NCBI RefSeq assembly: GCF_020618475.1
Contig: NZ_CP085337.1
Location: 620,001-684,000 of the forward strand
Direction: 5' to 3'
DNA: 64,000 nt
DNA from: Haladaptatus halobius
GTDB taxonomy: Archaea; Halobacteriota; Halobacteria; Halobacteriales; Haladaptataceae
Shown here: positions 46,215 to 54,861 of the stretch, in pieces
How the letters are laid out: each line of letters begins with the position of its first letter
Position numbering within the stretch: position 1 is the first letter of the stretch
Made by a program: the position numbers and the translations under genes
The notes under the pieces: generated by a model
Seen by the model: only the letters and a program-made list of their open reading frames with translations
Told to the model about the DNA's origin: nothing
Databases searched by the model: none

Positions 46215-47021
46215 ATGTCCGCAGAAGCTACGGTACTCGATCAGGAGTTCAGCGAGAAGCTTCAATCACTCCTCAAAGAGGCAGACACACCCCTCCTGGT
46301 GAATCCAACGCTGGATGTTTTTCGAACAGTAATCCTGACGGCATCCGAACTTGACGATACTCCTACTGACCTCCAGATACTTGCCACCCCCGATTTGTTG
46401 AAAACAGCCGTAGAAGATTTCATCTTGGCGAGTCAGGTTGCAGATTTAATCGATCAAGAAGTCCTCTCACTCCGTACGAGCACTGAAATTGCGCGAAGTT
46501 CGCTCCTGATTAGTGACGAGCAGGTCATCACGATAGTATCATTAGATGATGAGTTGACTGGGCTCCACTCGACAGATGATGCATTCGTCGAGACCGTTCG
46601 GACTGCATTCGCGGACGGATGGGAGGCCAGCAATCAGTTCAGCTTACGAACGCCACCACTATCCCGTGTCCGAGAAACACTCAGCGATGAGTTCGGGAAT
46701 GACGTTGTAGACGACTTTACGATGATGTTGGAGTCGGTTGACAGGGTTCCTGGCGACGAGGATGAACTTGATGAAGTAACGATCGCGTTATTAGTTGCGG
46801 CTAACAACAATGAATTGCTCTATGACATCAGTAAATGGGGTGAGGACACAGGGGTCGCAAGCAAAGCGACGTTCTCGCGAAAGAAAACACAACTCGAGGA
46901 TCGGGGCCTAATCGACACGGAGAAAGTGCCAATCGAGGTCGGCCGTCCTCGACTTCGGTTGATGTTAGTACCTAGTGATTTAGAGGACGTTGACAGTCTT
47001 GCCGAGCAGGTGACTGGATAG
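46215..47021 (+). CDS. tbsP: TbsP-type transcription regulator
   Basis: A 268 aa haloarchaeal regulator. The N-terminal domain (about 1-165) carries the family pattern LVNPTLDVFRTVI, ILASQVADLIDQEVLSLRTS and FSLRTPPLSRVRETLSDEFG. The C-terminal winged helix (about 185-250) has EVTIALLVAANNNELLYDIS, GVASKATFSRKKTQLEDRGL and IDTEKVPIEVGRPRLRL. TbsP proteins bind near promoters and regulate metabolic genes in haloarchaea. The AT-rich stretch 46001-46200 separates it from upstream genes. The target here is unknown. Confidence 0.82.
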   Translation: MSAEATVLDQEFSEKLQSLLKEADTPLLVNPTLDVFRTVILTASELDDTPTDLQILATPDLLKTAVEDFILASQVADLIDQEVLSLRTSTEIARSSLLISDEQVITIVSLDDELTGLHSTDDAFVETVRTAFADGWEASNQFSLRTPPLSRVRETLSDEFGNDVVDDFTMMLESVDRVPGDEDELDEVTIALLVAANNNELLYDISKWGEDTGVASKATFSRKKTQLEDRGLIDTEKVPIEVGRPRLRLMLVPSDLEDVDSLAEQVTG

Positions 47022-47337
47022 GGCGTTCAGCGGTTTGATCCTTACTAGGCGGACAGCGTGCAAGCCGATCGAATTGCTGTTGGGCAGCCTCTGCTCGTTC
47101 ATCCATTTTAGTTGACTTGTACTCGATCTCCTCTCCTGGTTCCCCATCATGCTTCACAAGCGGAGCGATGGAACGCACGGGCGAGTTGATCCACTTCCCG
47201 GGATTGTGAATAGTACAGAATAGTCCGTGGCGGTGATTTGAACGTGGATGGCTCGTTTGCAGTGACGTCGACTGGTGTGTTCATCGGGAACGTCAACGAC
47301 ATGAACCATCGGCACCATGAGTTCGAGATGACGATTT
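47022..47337. other. Gap between tbsP and an IS-derived element
   Basis: No intact gene. A minus-strand frame ending at about 46972 contains PLVKHDGEPGEEIEYKSTKM followed by DERAEAAQQQFDRLARC, protein-like but without context; it may be a relic. Confidence 0.3.
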
Positions 47338-47948
47338 TTACATCCTCCCCACGCTAAAGCGCGAGGATTCCTTCGTCGGGCGTCGGAACCGCACCGAGTT
47401 TCCTGAAGGCAACGTTTCCCCACGGTGGGAGTACCGGGTTCATGCGCTCCACGTCGGGCCGCAAAGGCGGCGTGGTGTGCTTGGATATCTGCTTGTAGCG
47501 CTCGTCACGTCCGGTCGCACCGTGCGACCGTTCGAACGTGGCGATTCACGTCTCTCTTTCGAAGGACGTGACACGAGCCGTGCTATCGACCGTACTCCGT
47601 CACGGCGGTCGTGACGGAGTGCAACCGCGAACAGGGCATGGTTTGGATTCAGTCGTCACCCCCTCTCGTACACAGGCGTCACCGCCTGATTCCAGCGGAG
47701 TTACGGGTACTATGAGGACGGCGAACGAATCCGAACCACGTACTCCCCGGTGGGTTTGTTATTTCCGCCGGTGGGCGTGGAACCGTCCGTATCGACGGGG
47801 AGCGGCCCCGGGTCTCCCAATTGATACTTCACGCGATTGGCTTACCGTACAGTACGACGCCGGATGGCCTCAGGATTCCGGTTGTCGAAATGGTGTCGGA
47901 TTCATCCCCGCCCTCACGGACGGGGCTTTTTCCTCGATTCTACGTAAT
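47338..47948. mobile_element. IS605-derived non-autonomous element, about 610 bp
   Basis: The left edge is tacatcctccccacgctaaa gcgcgaggattcc (hairpin). The right edge is ggattcatccccgccctcac ggacggggctttttcctcg, then attctacgtaat (hairpin). Both edges match the MITEs at 3468 and 8795, but the interior is longer and different. It carries no transposase. Internal inverted repeats (gtcacggcggtcgtgac) would give a structured transcript. Confidence 0.6.
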
Positions 47949-48090
47949 ACTATCCGAGGAACCAGCATGAGATATTCAAACCGATTACCTCTTGTTCTCG
48001 CGGTTCTCGCACGCAAATGGCAGCAAAATCATGACCCTCGGCTCGATTAGATCGTCGCAGTCAGTGTGACCCCTTATGACCCGTTTGAGA

Positions 48091-48204
48091 ATGATGACAC
48101 GGACATCGGGCGGCAGCTTGGAACAGAAGCTGGAGTGTGAACTGTTCATGGAGTCGGCGCAGTGTCAGTGCGGCGGCGACGTTTTTGAGTATACCTACAA
48201 ATGA
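48091..48204 (+). CDS. Possible 37-residue Cys-containing ORF
   Basis: It encodes LEQKLECELFMESAQCQCGG, then DVFEYTYK, with three closely spaced Cys residues. The stop overlaps the next ORF start by 4 nt (ATGA). It may be the tail of a longer broken gene. Confidence 0.35.
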   Translation: MMTRTSGGSLEQKLECELFMESAQCQCGGDVFEYTYK

Positions 48205-48422
48205 ATATTGTATTCGACCCGATATACGGCACGGCGGTACATGCATTGGAACTTGAGATGCCAGAGATGTCACTCATTGTCTGCAATTGCATTGATGAGG
48301 GGCAGACGCACGACGGCCCACGACTCATCGAGTGGGCTGACGGCGACGACGAATTATGGGCATTGTTTCACGAAATACCTGCTCGTCGCGTGGAGCAACC
48401 AATTACCGCTTTAAGCCAGTGA
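48201..48422 (+). CDS. Small acidic ORF, 73 aa
   Basis: The product reads MNIVFDPIYGTAVHALELEM, PEMSLIVCNCIDEGQTHDGP and WADGDDELWALFHEIPARRV. Acidic and Trp-rich, it resembles small accessory proteins. The end runs into the IS1341 right end (gtgaactaccctgccctact), so its true C-terminus may have been altered by the insertion. Confidence 0.4.
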   Translation: MNIVFDPIYGTAVHALELEMPEMSLIVCNCIDEGQTHDGPRLIEWADGDDELWALFHEIPARRVEQPITALSQ

Positions 48423-48915
48423 ACTACCCTGCCCTACTCGCTCGCTTTTGCTCGCTCGGTGAGGGTGGGGCTTCCTGCTTCCAGGATGCGCTTTGCAGGA
48501 ACCGAATTGGTTCCCGTAGAGAGCGCAGTCTCCACAGGCATTCCTTCGGAGTGAACCACCCCTAGTTCAGAGAAACCACGAGAAAGGAAGTTCCATGCAG
48601 CGTTTGCATCCCTTTCCGCTTCGAAGCCACAAGCAGAACAGGAAAGTTCACGCACGCATAGTGGCTTGTCTGTCTTGACGCCACAGGACACGCACTCTTT
48701 AGTCGTCCCTTCGGGTTCAACCGCCACGAAGTGCGTCCCTTCGCGTTCGCACTTGTATTCGAGCATCCGCCGGAAGGTGTGCCATGCCGACGACGCCGTG
48801 TTGCGACTGTTCTTCGGAGATTCAAGCATCCCCTTCACGTCGAGATCTTCGACCGCTACGAAGTCGTATTCACGGGCGTAGTACGCCGATAGCCGATGGA
48901 GAAAGTCATGGCGTT
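48419..48915 (-). pseudogene. tnpB: 5'-truncated tnpB (IS1341-type) with right end
   Basis: About 160 C-terminal residues survive: RKRHDFLHRLSAYYAREYDF, then VAVEDLDVKGM with the RuvC-II Glu, KECVSCGVKTDKP and LSCSACGFEAERDANAAWNF with the zinc ribbon and RuvC-III Asp. The typical tail (VETALSTGTNSVPAKRILEA) overlaps the right-end hairpins at 48420-48560. The N-terminal wedge/REC region and RuvC-I Asp are missing, so no nuclease can be made. Intact TnpB is an RNA-guided nuclease of IS200/IS605 elements. Confidence 0.85.
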
Positions 48916-49105
48916 TGCGCTTGATTCGCTTGTGGCCGATTCGACCATCTCCTCCAAATATGTCGCTGACGACCCCATCAAGTGCTCGCAGCAGACCCGA
49001 AGGAGTGTCGGCGGGGTTCGACTCTCTCGCGTGTTAGCGATACGAGTGGTCGCTAACGGGGACAGGCATAACCGTCCAGGAACCGTTCTATTCGAAAGTG
49101 ACACC

Positions 49106-50314
49106 ATGAATATCTCCGAGATTCTTTCGACAAAGTTCACCGAATTCGATATCGGCACGCCGCTTTCGAAGGTCGCCGGGACGTTCGAAAATCAAGAACT
49201 CGATGCCGTCGTCGTGACGGACGGCGATGAGTACCGCGGCGTCGTCAGCCGTCGGCAGATAGCCTCATCGTCCAACCAGCCCTCGGCGAAGGTCGGCTCC
49301 CAGGTTCAGCACGTCCCGTCTGTCGACCGTACCGAGGATGTCCGCGAGGTCGCGCGGCTCATGATCGGCAGCGACGCCAAAACGCTTCCGGTACTGGATG
49401 ACGACCGTGTTGCCGGTGTGGTGACTGCAAATGCCGTCCTCGAGGCTGTCCGTCCATTTCTCGATGCTGTAATTGTCGACGACGCGTACACGGCAGAGTT
49501 GATCAGCACAACCCCTGAAACCACGGTCGGAAAAGCTCTCAACACGTTCCGAGAAGGACGTATCGCACACCTCCCGGTTATCGACGATGACGAACTCGTC
49601 GGAATGCTGAGTCTGTACGACGTTATCGAGTTCACGACGCGGGGCGGCAGTAAGAGCCAGGGCGGTTCGTCGAGCGGCTTCGGTGACCGCGGTGGCGGTG
49701 GGCAGAACCGTGGTGGGTTCGGCGCGCGCGAGGGCGATGCCGACCGGATGCTCGACCTGCCGGTACGGAATCTGATGTCCGACGCAGTCGCAACGGTTGA
49801 GCGGAGCGCACCGCTCGACGAGGTCGTCGAGATAATGTTCGAGCGGGAGATCTCCTCGCTCGTCGTCACGGCCGACAAAGCCGACGAGCCGATCGGTATC
49901 ATCACGAAAACGGATGTCATCGAAGCGCTCACCTGGGAGCGTGACGACCGAAACGCCGTGCAGGTGTTCGGGCTCGATCTGCTGGAGGGGATGGACTACG
50001 ACGACGTCTCCGCGCTGATCGAGAGCATGGCCTCGAAGTACGGTGAGATGAGCGTGATCAAGGCCAGCATCGAACTGCAGGAGCACAAGGAACAAAGCCG
50101 GGGTGTGCCGCTGGTGCTGGCACGGATTCGACTGGTCACCGACCGGGGCTACTTCACGGCCGATGGGGAGGGCTACGGTGCCTCTCACGCCCTTCGACTC
50201 GCCGCGAATGCGGTCGAACGCCAACTCCTCAAGGGGAAAACCTACGGTCAGTCGAAGAAGCATCCGGACACTGACGAGCAGGCACAGCTTTATGGCTGGT
50301 GGCTTGGCGGTTGA
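49106..50314 (+). CDS. CBS-domain protein with C-terminal HPF/RaiA-like domain
   Basis: A 402 aa protein. Four CBS motifs form two Bateman modules (about residues 1-175 and 215-285; DAVVVTDGDEYRGVVSRRQI, IAHLPVIDDDELVGMLSLYD, ISSLVVTADKADEPIGIITK). They are separated by a Gly-rich linker (SQGGSSSGFGDRGGGGQNRG). The last about 110 residues (GVPLVLARIRLVTDRGYFTA, YGASHALRLAANAVERQLLK) resemble HPF/RaiA ribosome-hibernation domains. CBS modules bind adenine nucleotides, so an energy-sensing ribosome factor is a reasonable inference. The start at 49106 begins the first CBS domain; an open frame further upstream is atypical. Confidence 0.8.
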   Translation: MNISEILSTKFTEFDIGTPLSKVAGTFENQELDAVVVTDGDEYRGVVSRRQIASSSNQPSAKVGSQVQHVPSVDRTEDVREVARLMIGSDAKTLPVLDDDRVAGVVTANAVLEAVRPFLDAVIVDDAYTAELISTTPETTVGKALNTFREGRIAHLPVIDDDELVGMLSLYDVIEFTTRGGSKSQGGSSSGFGDRGGGGQNRGGFGAREGDADRMLDLPVRNLMSDAVATVERSAPLDEVVEIMFEREISSLVVTADKADEPIGIITKTDVIEALTWERDDRNAVQVFGLDLLEGMDYDDVSALIESMASKYGEMSVIKASIELQEHKEQSRGVPLVLARIRLVTDRGYFTADGEGYGASHALRLAANAVERQLLKGKTYGQSKKHPDTDEQAQLYGWWLGG

Positions 50315-50389
50315 CATCCGACCGCAAAACAGTCCAACCACGCGATCTATAGAAATTCATAGCCCGCTGGGTTTAGAATATTAATCATT

Positions 50390-50530
50390 GTGACTGCGGC
50401 ACGAGAAGCACTCTCGTCAGCGCAACTCGTCTATGGTAGTGGGATTCACGACTACGACTCGGCCTCTGAGATGGTGAGGGTGGCTGACACAGTCGTTCAT
50501 CGACTTCATAAGTACATACCTACAGGATCA
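50390..50530 (+). pseudogene. Truncated small gene fragment
   Basis: A frame beginning VTAAREALSSAQLVYGSGIH and DYDSASEMVRVADTVVHRLH is protein-like for about 45 residues and resembles the N-terminus of short haloarchaeal helical proteins. It then degenerates before the MITE remnant at 50733. Preceding AT-rich tattaatcat may be its old promoter. Confidence 0.35.
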
Positions 50531-50732
50531 TCCCAAACGCTGCCCGGTATGCGGGAACGAAGCCCGATCCCAGTCAGAGTAGCGCACCGAAAATCCAGAA
50601 ACAGGATTGGAATTTGTGACCGACACAATTATCCTCCAATCTGGAACCGGCGACTCCTCGTCGGACATAATCGAGTCACACGACGTAAGCAGCATGCTTT
50701 TTATGAAGTGATTTCCGAGTCAATAAAGGTAG

Positions 50733-50855
50733 GTTACGTAATTGCAGGCGAGAAAGCCTCGCCCTTGAGGGCGGGGATGAATCGCCGTCTTTGTTCACTT
50801 TCACTGTATGGTACAGTCTTAGGTGCTCTCCGTGCGTTTTTCTGGGTATCCGATG
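50733..50855 (+). mobile_element. Truncated copy of the IS605-derived MITE
   Basis: ttacgtaattgcaggcgaga through gtgcgtttttctgggtatcc matches the first about 120 bp of 8795-9164 nearly base for base, then diverges. Only one end is present. Confidence 0.75.
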
Positions 50856-50904
50856 CTCTGGACTATTTAATTGAAGTCAAGCAGCCATGCATCGGAGAAT
50901 GTGC

Positions 50905-52581
50905 TCACATTCCAAGTTCGAAAATTTGTGAAAATACTTTTCGCTGAGCTTTTCGCAGATGCTGATGAAACGTGGGTGATGTAACCCCGAGTACAGAAGC
51001 GATTTCTTCAGCAGTGCTTTGGCGGGGCCAATCGTAGTAGCCAGCAAAATATGCGGTTCGTAACGCGATGTATTGTCGTTCGGTAAGCGGTTCATCGATA
51101 AACTGTCGAAACTCATGAACTGGCTGTACTGGGCGGTCGATAGTCGTCTTGCGCGTCAACTCGAGTTCAGGAAACTCTTGTCGCAACTGGTCCAAGAGCA
51201 ATCGAACATTGGTATCTGGCGTGGCTTCGACAGTGAGATAGACAACGCCGTTGATAGCAGTCCCAGCCTGCAACCGGACACCCTGTTCAAGTAAGGCCAT
51301 GGTAAGAGATGATTCGGATAAACAGACCTCGATCAATCCTTCATCGGCATCCGATTCGATAACTCGGGCGGAGGTACATGATGGATCGTCAGCGGCTCGT
51401 TCTAGAACCGTTTCTGCTGGGACTCCCTCAACGGAGATATACTCAATAATCAAATCATCTGCGGTGGGGGCAATCCCCTCTAGACGAATTGTACAACCGA
51501 GTTCGTTAGATGTATGTCCAGCGAAGATACGGTCATCGGTCGTCTGAAATTCGAGTTCGAGAACCGAATCCGCGTATAATAATTTCTTATGCTCGGCTGC
51601 ATTGATTGCAGCACCGATCGTTTCACCAAGTTCTGCAAAGACAGCTTGTACTTGGCTGCTAAACGCATTTGGTTGTCTGGCGTAGACGAGTAACACGCCA
51701 AATATGGTGGAACCAACAGAAATGGGGGTTTTGATGATGGACCGACAGTTCCGTTCAATCGCTACTGTTTTGAATACGTCGGGAAGCGCCGATTCTTCTG
51801 ACACATTTGAGAATACTGTGAGTTCGTCCGCACGGGAGACCTGCCACGGGCGTGTCTCATGCTGACTCGACTTACTCGGTTCCAACACCGTCTGTACAAA
51901 TTCTTCCTCGATGCCAGCGATTCCGCGTAGATTGGGTACCACCTCTGGCTCACTCTGTTCGAATAATAGCGCCGCCTGATAGAGATCGTTAGAGACAAAC
52001 TCGTCACAAATGGCCTGGGCGATTTCATCCGTCGTTGTCGCCGTCATAAGCTTCTTGTTCACTCCTCGAATAATGGTATTGACCCTATCTAGAGTCTCAA
52101 GCTTTGTTTCGCGCTCCTTTTGCGATGTGATATCATAGTAGAGTTCGACGCGACCCCCAGCGTATAAGCCGTCCGTAATCGGCTTGCTACGATGTTCGAG
52201 ATACCGGTCGTCATGTCCGTCCTTGCCTTCCACGTGGCACTCGAATCGCTCAGCGTAGGTATTATCGTCATACGTTGCAAGGACTCGCTGTGAAAATTCC
52301 CGTTCATTTTCGAAGACGTATTGCAATGAATCTTGGATAAGCGATCGTTTGTCCATGCCGAGAATGTCGGTCGTATCGATTCCAAAATATTCTCCGACGG
52401 TCTCGTTGGCCCATACGATAGTAAATTCTTGGTCGAGAATGAACACGCCAATGTCTGAGTCAGCCAAAACGTCGTGAAGAATCGATTTATGAATCCTATG
52501 GGTGGGAACTCTCTGATCGCCGTGGCCGCGCGTCGTCTGTTCATTCATCTCTTCAGTGTCACCCATGTCACTGATTGACAA
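50905..52581 (-). CDS. PAS-GAF HTH-10 (bacterio-opsin activator-like) regulator
   Basis: A 558 aa regulator with a PAS domain (about 35-155; SDIGVFILDQEFTIVWANET), a GAF domain (about 165-325; AQAICDEFVSNDLYQAALLF), a Bat-type module (about 335-490) and a C-terminal HTH-10 domain (about 500-552; LTERQYIALRTAYFAGYYDW, STAEEIASVLGVTSPTFHQH). It has the architecture of Bat and related light/oxygen-responsive haloarchaeal regulators. It is paralogous to the C-terminal half of the protein at 27094. The start could also be at MNEQTTRGHG (52548). Target genes are unknown. Confidence 0.85.
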   Translation of the reverse strand: MSISDMGDTEEMNEQTTRGHGDQRVPTHRIHKSILHDVLADSDIGVFILDQEFTIVWANETVGEYFGIDTTDILGMDKRSLIQDSLQYVFENEREFSQRVLATYDDNTYAERFECHVEGKDGHDDRYLEHRSKPITDGLYAGGRVELYYDITSQKERETKLETLDRVNTIIRGVNKKLMTATTTDEIAQAICDEFVSNDLYQAALLFEQSEPEVVPNLRGIAGIEEEFVQTVLEPSKSSQHETRPWQVSRADELTVFSNVSEESALPDVFKTVAIERNCRSIIKTPISVGSTIFGVLLVYARQPNAFSSQVQAVFAELGETIGAAINAAEHKKLLYADSVLELEFQTTDDRIFAGHTSNELGCTIRLEGIAPTADDLIIEYISVEGVPAETVLERAADDPSCTSARVIESDADEGLIEVCLSESSLTMALLEQGVRLQAGTAINGVVYLTVEATPDTNVRLLLDQLRQEFPELELTRKTTIDRPVQPVHEFRQFIDEPLTERQYIALRTAYFAGYYDWPRQSTAEEIASVLGVTSPTFHQHLRKAQRKVFSQIFELGM

Positions 52582-53169
52582 GCTAGGCTACGTTATAGGC
52601 GTTAATGTTCGATACGATGTCAGCCAATACGGAAAATTAGCATACTCAAGATTTCCATCCGCCTCACGGCGTTGGTGTGGAGAACGGCCCGATGATACCA
52701 CGAGAGATTGCGACATCACTAGACCTGCCCACTTGTGATTGAGTCGAGAATTTTCCCCTGACGGAGGATACTATCACCCTAAGCGAGTAGAGTCGGGAGG
52801 AAGCCACGAGCAAGGTGCGAAAGGAAAGGCCAATGGTGGGTACTCCCACAACCTGGCAGTGACGACAACACTACCCGGCTGATGGCGTGTGACAGTGGCC
52901 ATGTGCTAGGCAAGGGTGGTTGTGAGAGCCCATCTCAACTATGAAATGGGAACGTAAAACGCGTTCCGGAAACTCAAATTGTGATTGTGGTTATCGACAA
53001 CTATACGTTTGTCAGTGGGAACGCGGCGTTTGACCGGTTCGTAAGGGCCAACGCAGAAACTCCATGAATCAGATATCACGGTGGTTTTCCCTATATTCCG
53101 AAAATTTCTATAGAATTTTTGAAAGACGCTAATAACGGGCGCTCGCAGTTGTTCACCGTCTTCGAGGAG
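52582..53169. other. Gene-free region with a possible structured RNA
   Basis: No reading frame is convincing. The segment 52745-52985 is dense in short inverted repeats (for example gtgggtactcccac) and has GAAA-type loops (gcgaaaggaaaggcc). It is neither AT-rich spacer nor codon-like. Group II intron debris or an unknown ncRNA is possible, but I have no specific match. Confidence 0.3.
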
Positions 53170-53325
53170 TCACTCTGCCGCGTAGACCTCCTCACGAACT
53201 TCATCCGGAACTGCGCAGATTACCATCCGGAGTTGACCCTGCCCGGCATATTCGTGCAACAGAGGATCTCTCTCCGAGCCAAACGGCGAAGTAGGAGATG
53301 CAAGCACTTGGTGAGGCATGTAGGG
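53170..53325 (-). pseudogene. C-terminal gene remnant, unknown family
   Basis: The minus strand reads VLASPTSPFGSERDPLLHEY, AGQGQLRMVICAVPDEVREE and VYAAE stop. It is clearly protein-like, but the upstream part fades within about 50 codons where the EamA gene's promoter lies. Confidence 0.4.
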
Positions 53326-53398
53326 GTGTGCCCTGGTAACAGTGTTCCGAACAGATTCATTACGATAAAAAGCATACGTAGCAATCCTACCAAACAAT

Positions 53399-54421
53399 AT
53401 GCGCCTCCAGAATACTCTTCGACACCCTGCCATCCTGTTTATAGCCGTTGCACTCTTCTGGGGCGGATCCTTTGTCGCAATGAATCTCGGCCTTGAATCG
53501 CTCCCACCGATTTTGTTCGCAGCACTCAGATACGACATCGCCAGTCTCGCCCTCATTAGCACTGCACTCATCCTTCGAAAAGATATCCGCCCCCAATCCA
53601 TCGACGATCTACAGCTCATCTTCGTTGGAAGCGTTTTGATAATCAGCGTCCCATCGATATTGCTGTTCATTGGACAGCAATATGTGACCAGTGCCATCGC
53701 TGCGGTCATTATTAGCCTCACGCCGGTACTGACTCCGTTGTTCGCGTTTATCTTGCTCGCAGACGAGCGGTTGAGTACACGCGGAGCTCTCAGTACACTC
53801 CTCGGGCTCGCTGGCGTTATCGTGATTGCCAATCCAGACACTGCAACAACCGGGCAGCTTTTCGGCGTCGGACTCATCGCCGCATCAACCATTGTGTTCG
53901 CGCTCGGCTCAGTCCTCGCTGCCCAGTACTCACGATCGATGTCGATGATTCCGCTGCAGGCGTGGAGCATGGCTGTCAGCGCAGCCATTTTACACAGCAT
54001 CAGTTACGGGCCTGTTGGCGAATCGAGTCCACAAGGCGCGGTGACAGTCGATGTGATTGTTCCGTTAGTATACTTAGGCGTCTTTGCGAGCGCGCTTGCA
54101 TACGTCCTCTATTTCGCGTTAGTGGAAACCGTCGGGCCAAACGAAACCAGCTTAGTGAATTATGCGACACCGCTCGTCACAGCAGGTGCGGGATGGGTGT
54201 TCCTTGGCGAACACATCACGCCCACAACCGTGATCGGATTCATCCTCATCATGAGTGGGTTTGTGGTGTTGAAAGGACACGTGGTTTTGGAGAGTCTTAT
54301 GAGAGTGCCCGTGGTGGGGTCACGGGCAGTAGGTCAGGAGGATGATGATGTGGTTATCGTGAACGGGAACGCGTATGTGGTTACTGAGTCGGGGTCTAAT
54401 TCGTTTCCGACGGCTGATTAA
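53399..54421 (+). CDS. EamA-family (DMT) transporter
   Basis: A 340 aa membrane protein with ten helices in two EamA repeats (VALFWGGSFVAMNLGLESLP near residue 18; IVPLVYLGVFASALAYVLYF near residue 220, followed by NYATPLVTAGAGWVFLGEHI). DMT exporters move amino acids, metabolites or drugs. The hydrophilic C-terminus (about 300-340) is acidic. A TATA-like tract (gataaaaagcatacg) lies about 30 nt upstream. The substrate is unknown. Confidence 0.88.
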   Translation: MRLQNTLRHPAILFIAVALFWGGSFVAMNLGLESLPPILFAALRYDIASLALISTALILRKDIRPQSIDDLQLIFVGSVLIISVPSILLFIGQQYVTSAIAAVIISLTPVLTPLFAFILLADERLSTRGALSTLLGLAGVIVIANPDTATTGQLFGVGLIAASTIVFALGSVLAAQYSRSMSMIPLQAWSMAVSAAILHSISYGPVGESSPQGAVTVDVIVPLVYLGVFASALAYVLYFALVETVGPNETSLVNYATPLVTAGAGWVFLGEHITPTTVIGFILIMSGFVVLKGHVVLESLMRVPVVGSRAVGQEDDDVVIVNGNAYVVTESGSNSFPTAD

Positions 54422-54499
54422 CCGCGTCAATACCTCTATTCGTTCGATGCAGAATGCGTACCATCAGTGATTTTGAATTATATCCTGCACGAAGCGGCC

Positions 54500-54841
54500 G
54501 CATTCGTCGACGAGATTGACATCCTGCTCGCCGTCCGCGGTCCAACGGGAGTCATCTACTGGGGGCGGCCAGAGAAACAAGAGCTGGCCGTACACGATGG
54601 ATGGAGTCTTCCTGGAGATGTCTTCGTTCGGACTGAGGACGACCGGTTCGAATACAAGTCACGCCGTGACGACCTCATTTTCTCTAGTAGATACAATATA
54701 CCAGGCACGGAGGTCGAGTCGGTGCTCCAAGACCGGGATGAAGTCTACGAAACTGCTATCGTTGGAAGTCCCGACGAAGAGCGTGGAACGGTTGTCAAAG
54801 CGTTCGTCGTCCGTCACAGAACCGGGAAACATTCTTTATAG
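54500..54841 (+). pseudogene. C-terminal fragment of an acyl-CoA synthetase (AMP-forming)
   Basis: It carries VRGPTGVIYWGRPEKQELAV, then GWSLPGDVFVRTEDDRFEYK and SRRDDLIFSSRYNIPGTEVE, the hinge and A8 region of ANL-family ligases closest to benzoate/aryl-CoA ligases. About 400 N-terminal residues are missing and the C-terminus stops early after VVKAFVV. It cannot be active. It ends just where the promoter of the next operon begins. Confidence 0.7.
54835..54840 (+). promoter_or_regulatory. TATA box of the gamma-glutamyl operon
   Basis: TTTATA lies about 25 nt before the ATG at 54862, the spacing expected for a leaderless archaeal transcript. Confidence 0.5.
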
Positions 54842-54861
54842 CATCCCCCTATAGCGTAGCC

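Noticed and set aside
47538..48050. A 170-codon frame in the IS605-derived element
   Set aside because: No TnpA or TnpB motif, Arg/Pro-rich, and it runs through the terminal hairpin of the element.
53170..54000. A 276-codon minus-strand frame over the EamA gene
   Set aside because: Only its last about 50 codons (53170-53325) look coded. The rest is antisense to transmembrane helices.
54467..54841. Treating the acyl-CoA synthetase piece as a functional small gene
   Set aside because: It begins in the middle of the ligase core and lacks the adenylation site, so it can only be a fragment.
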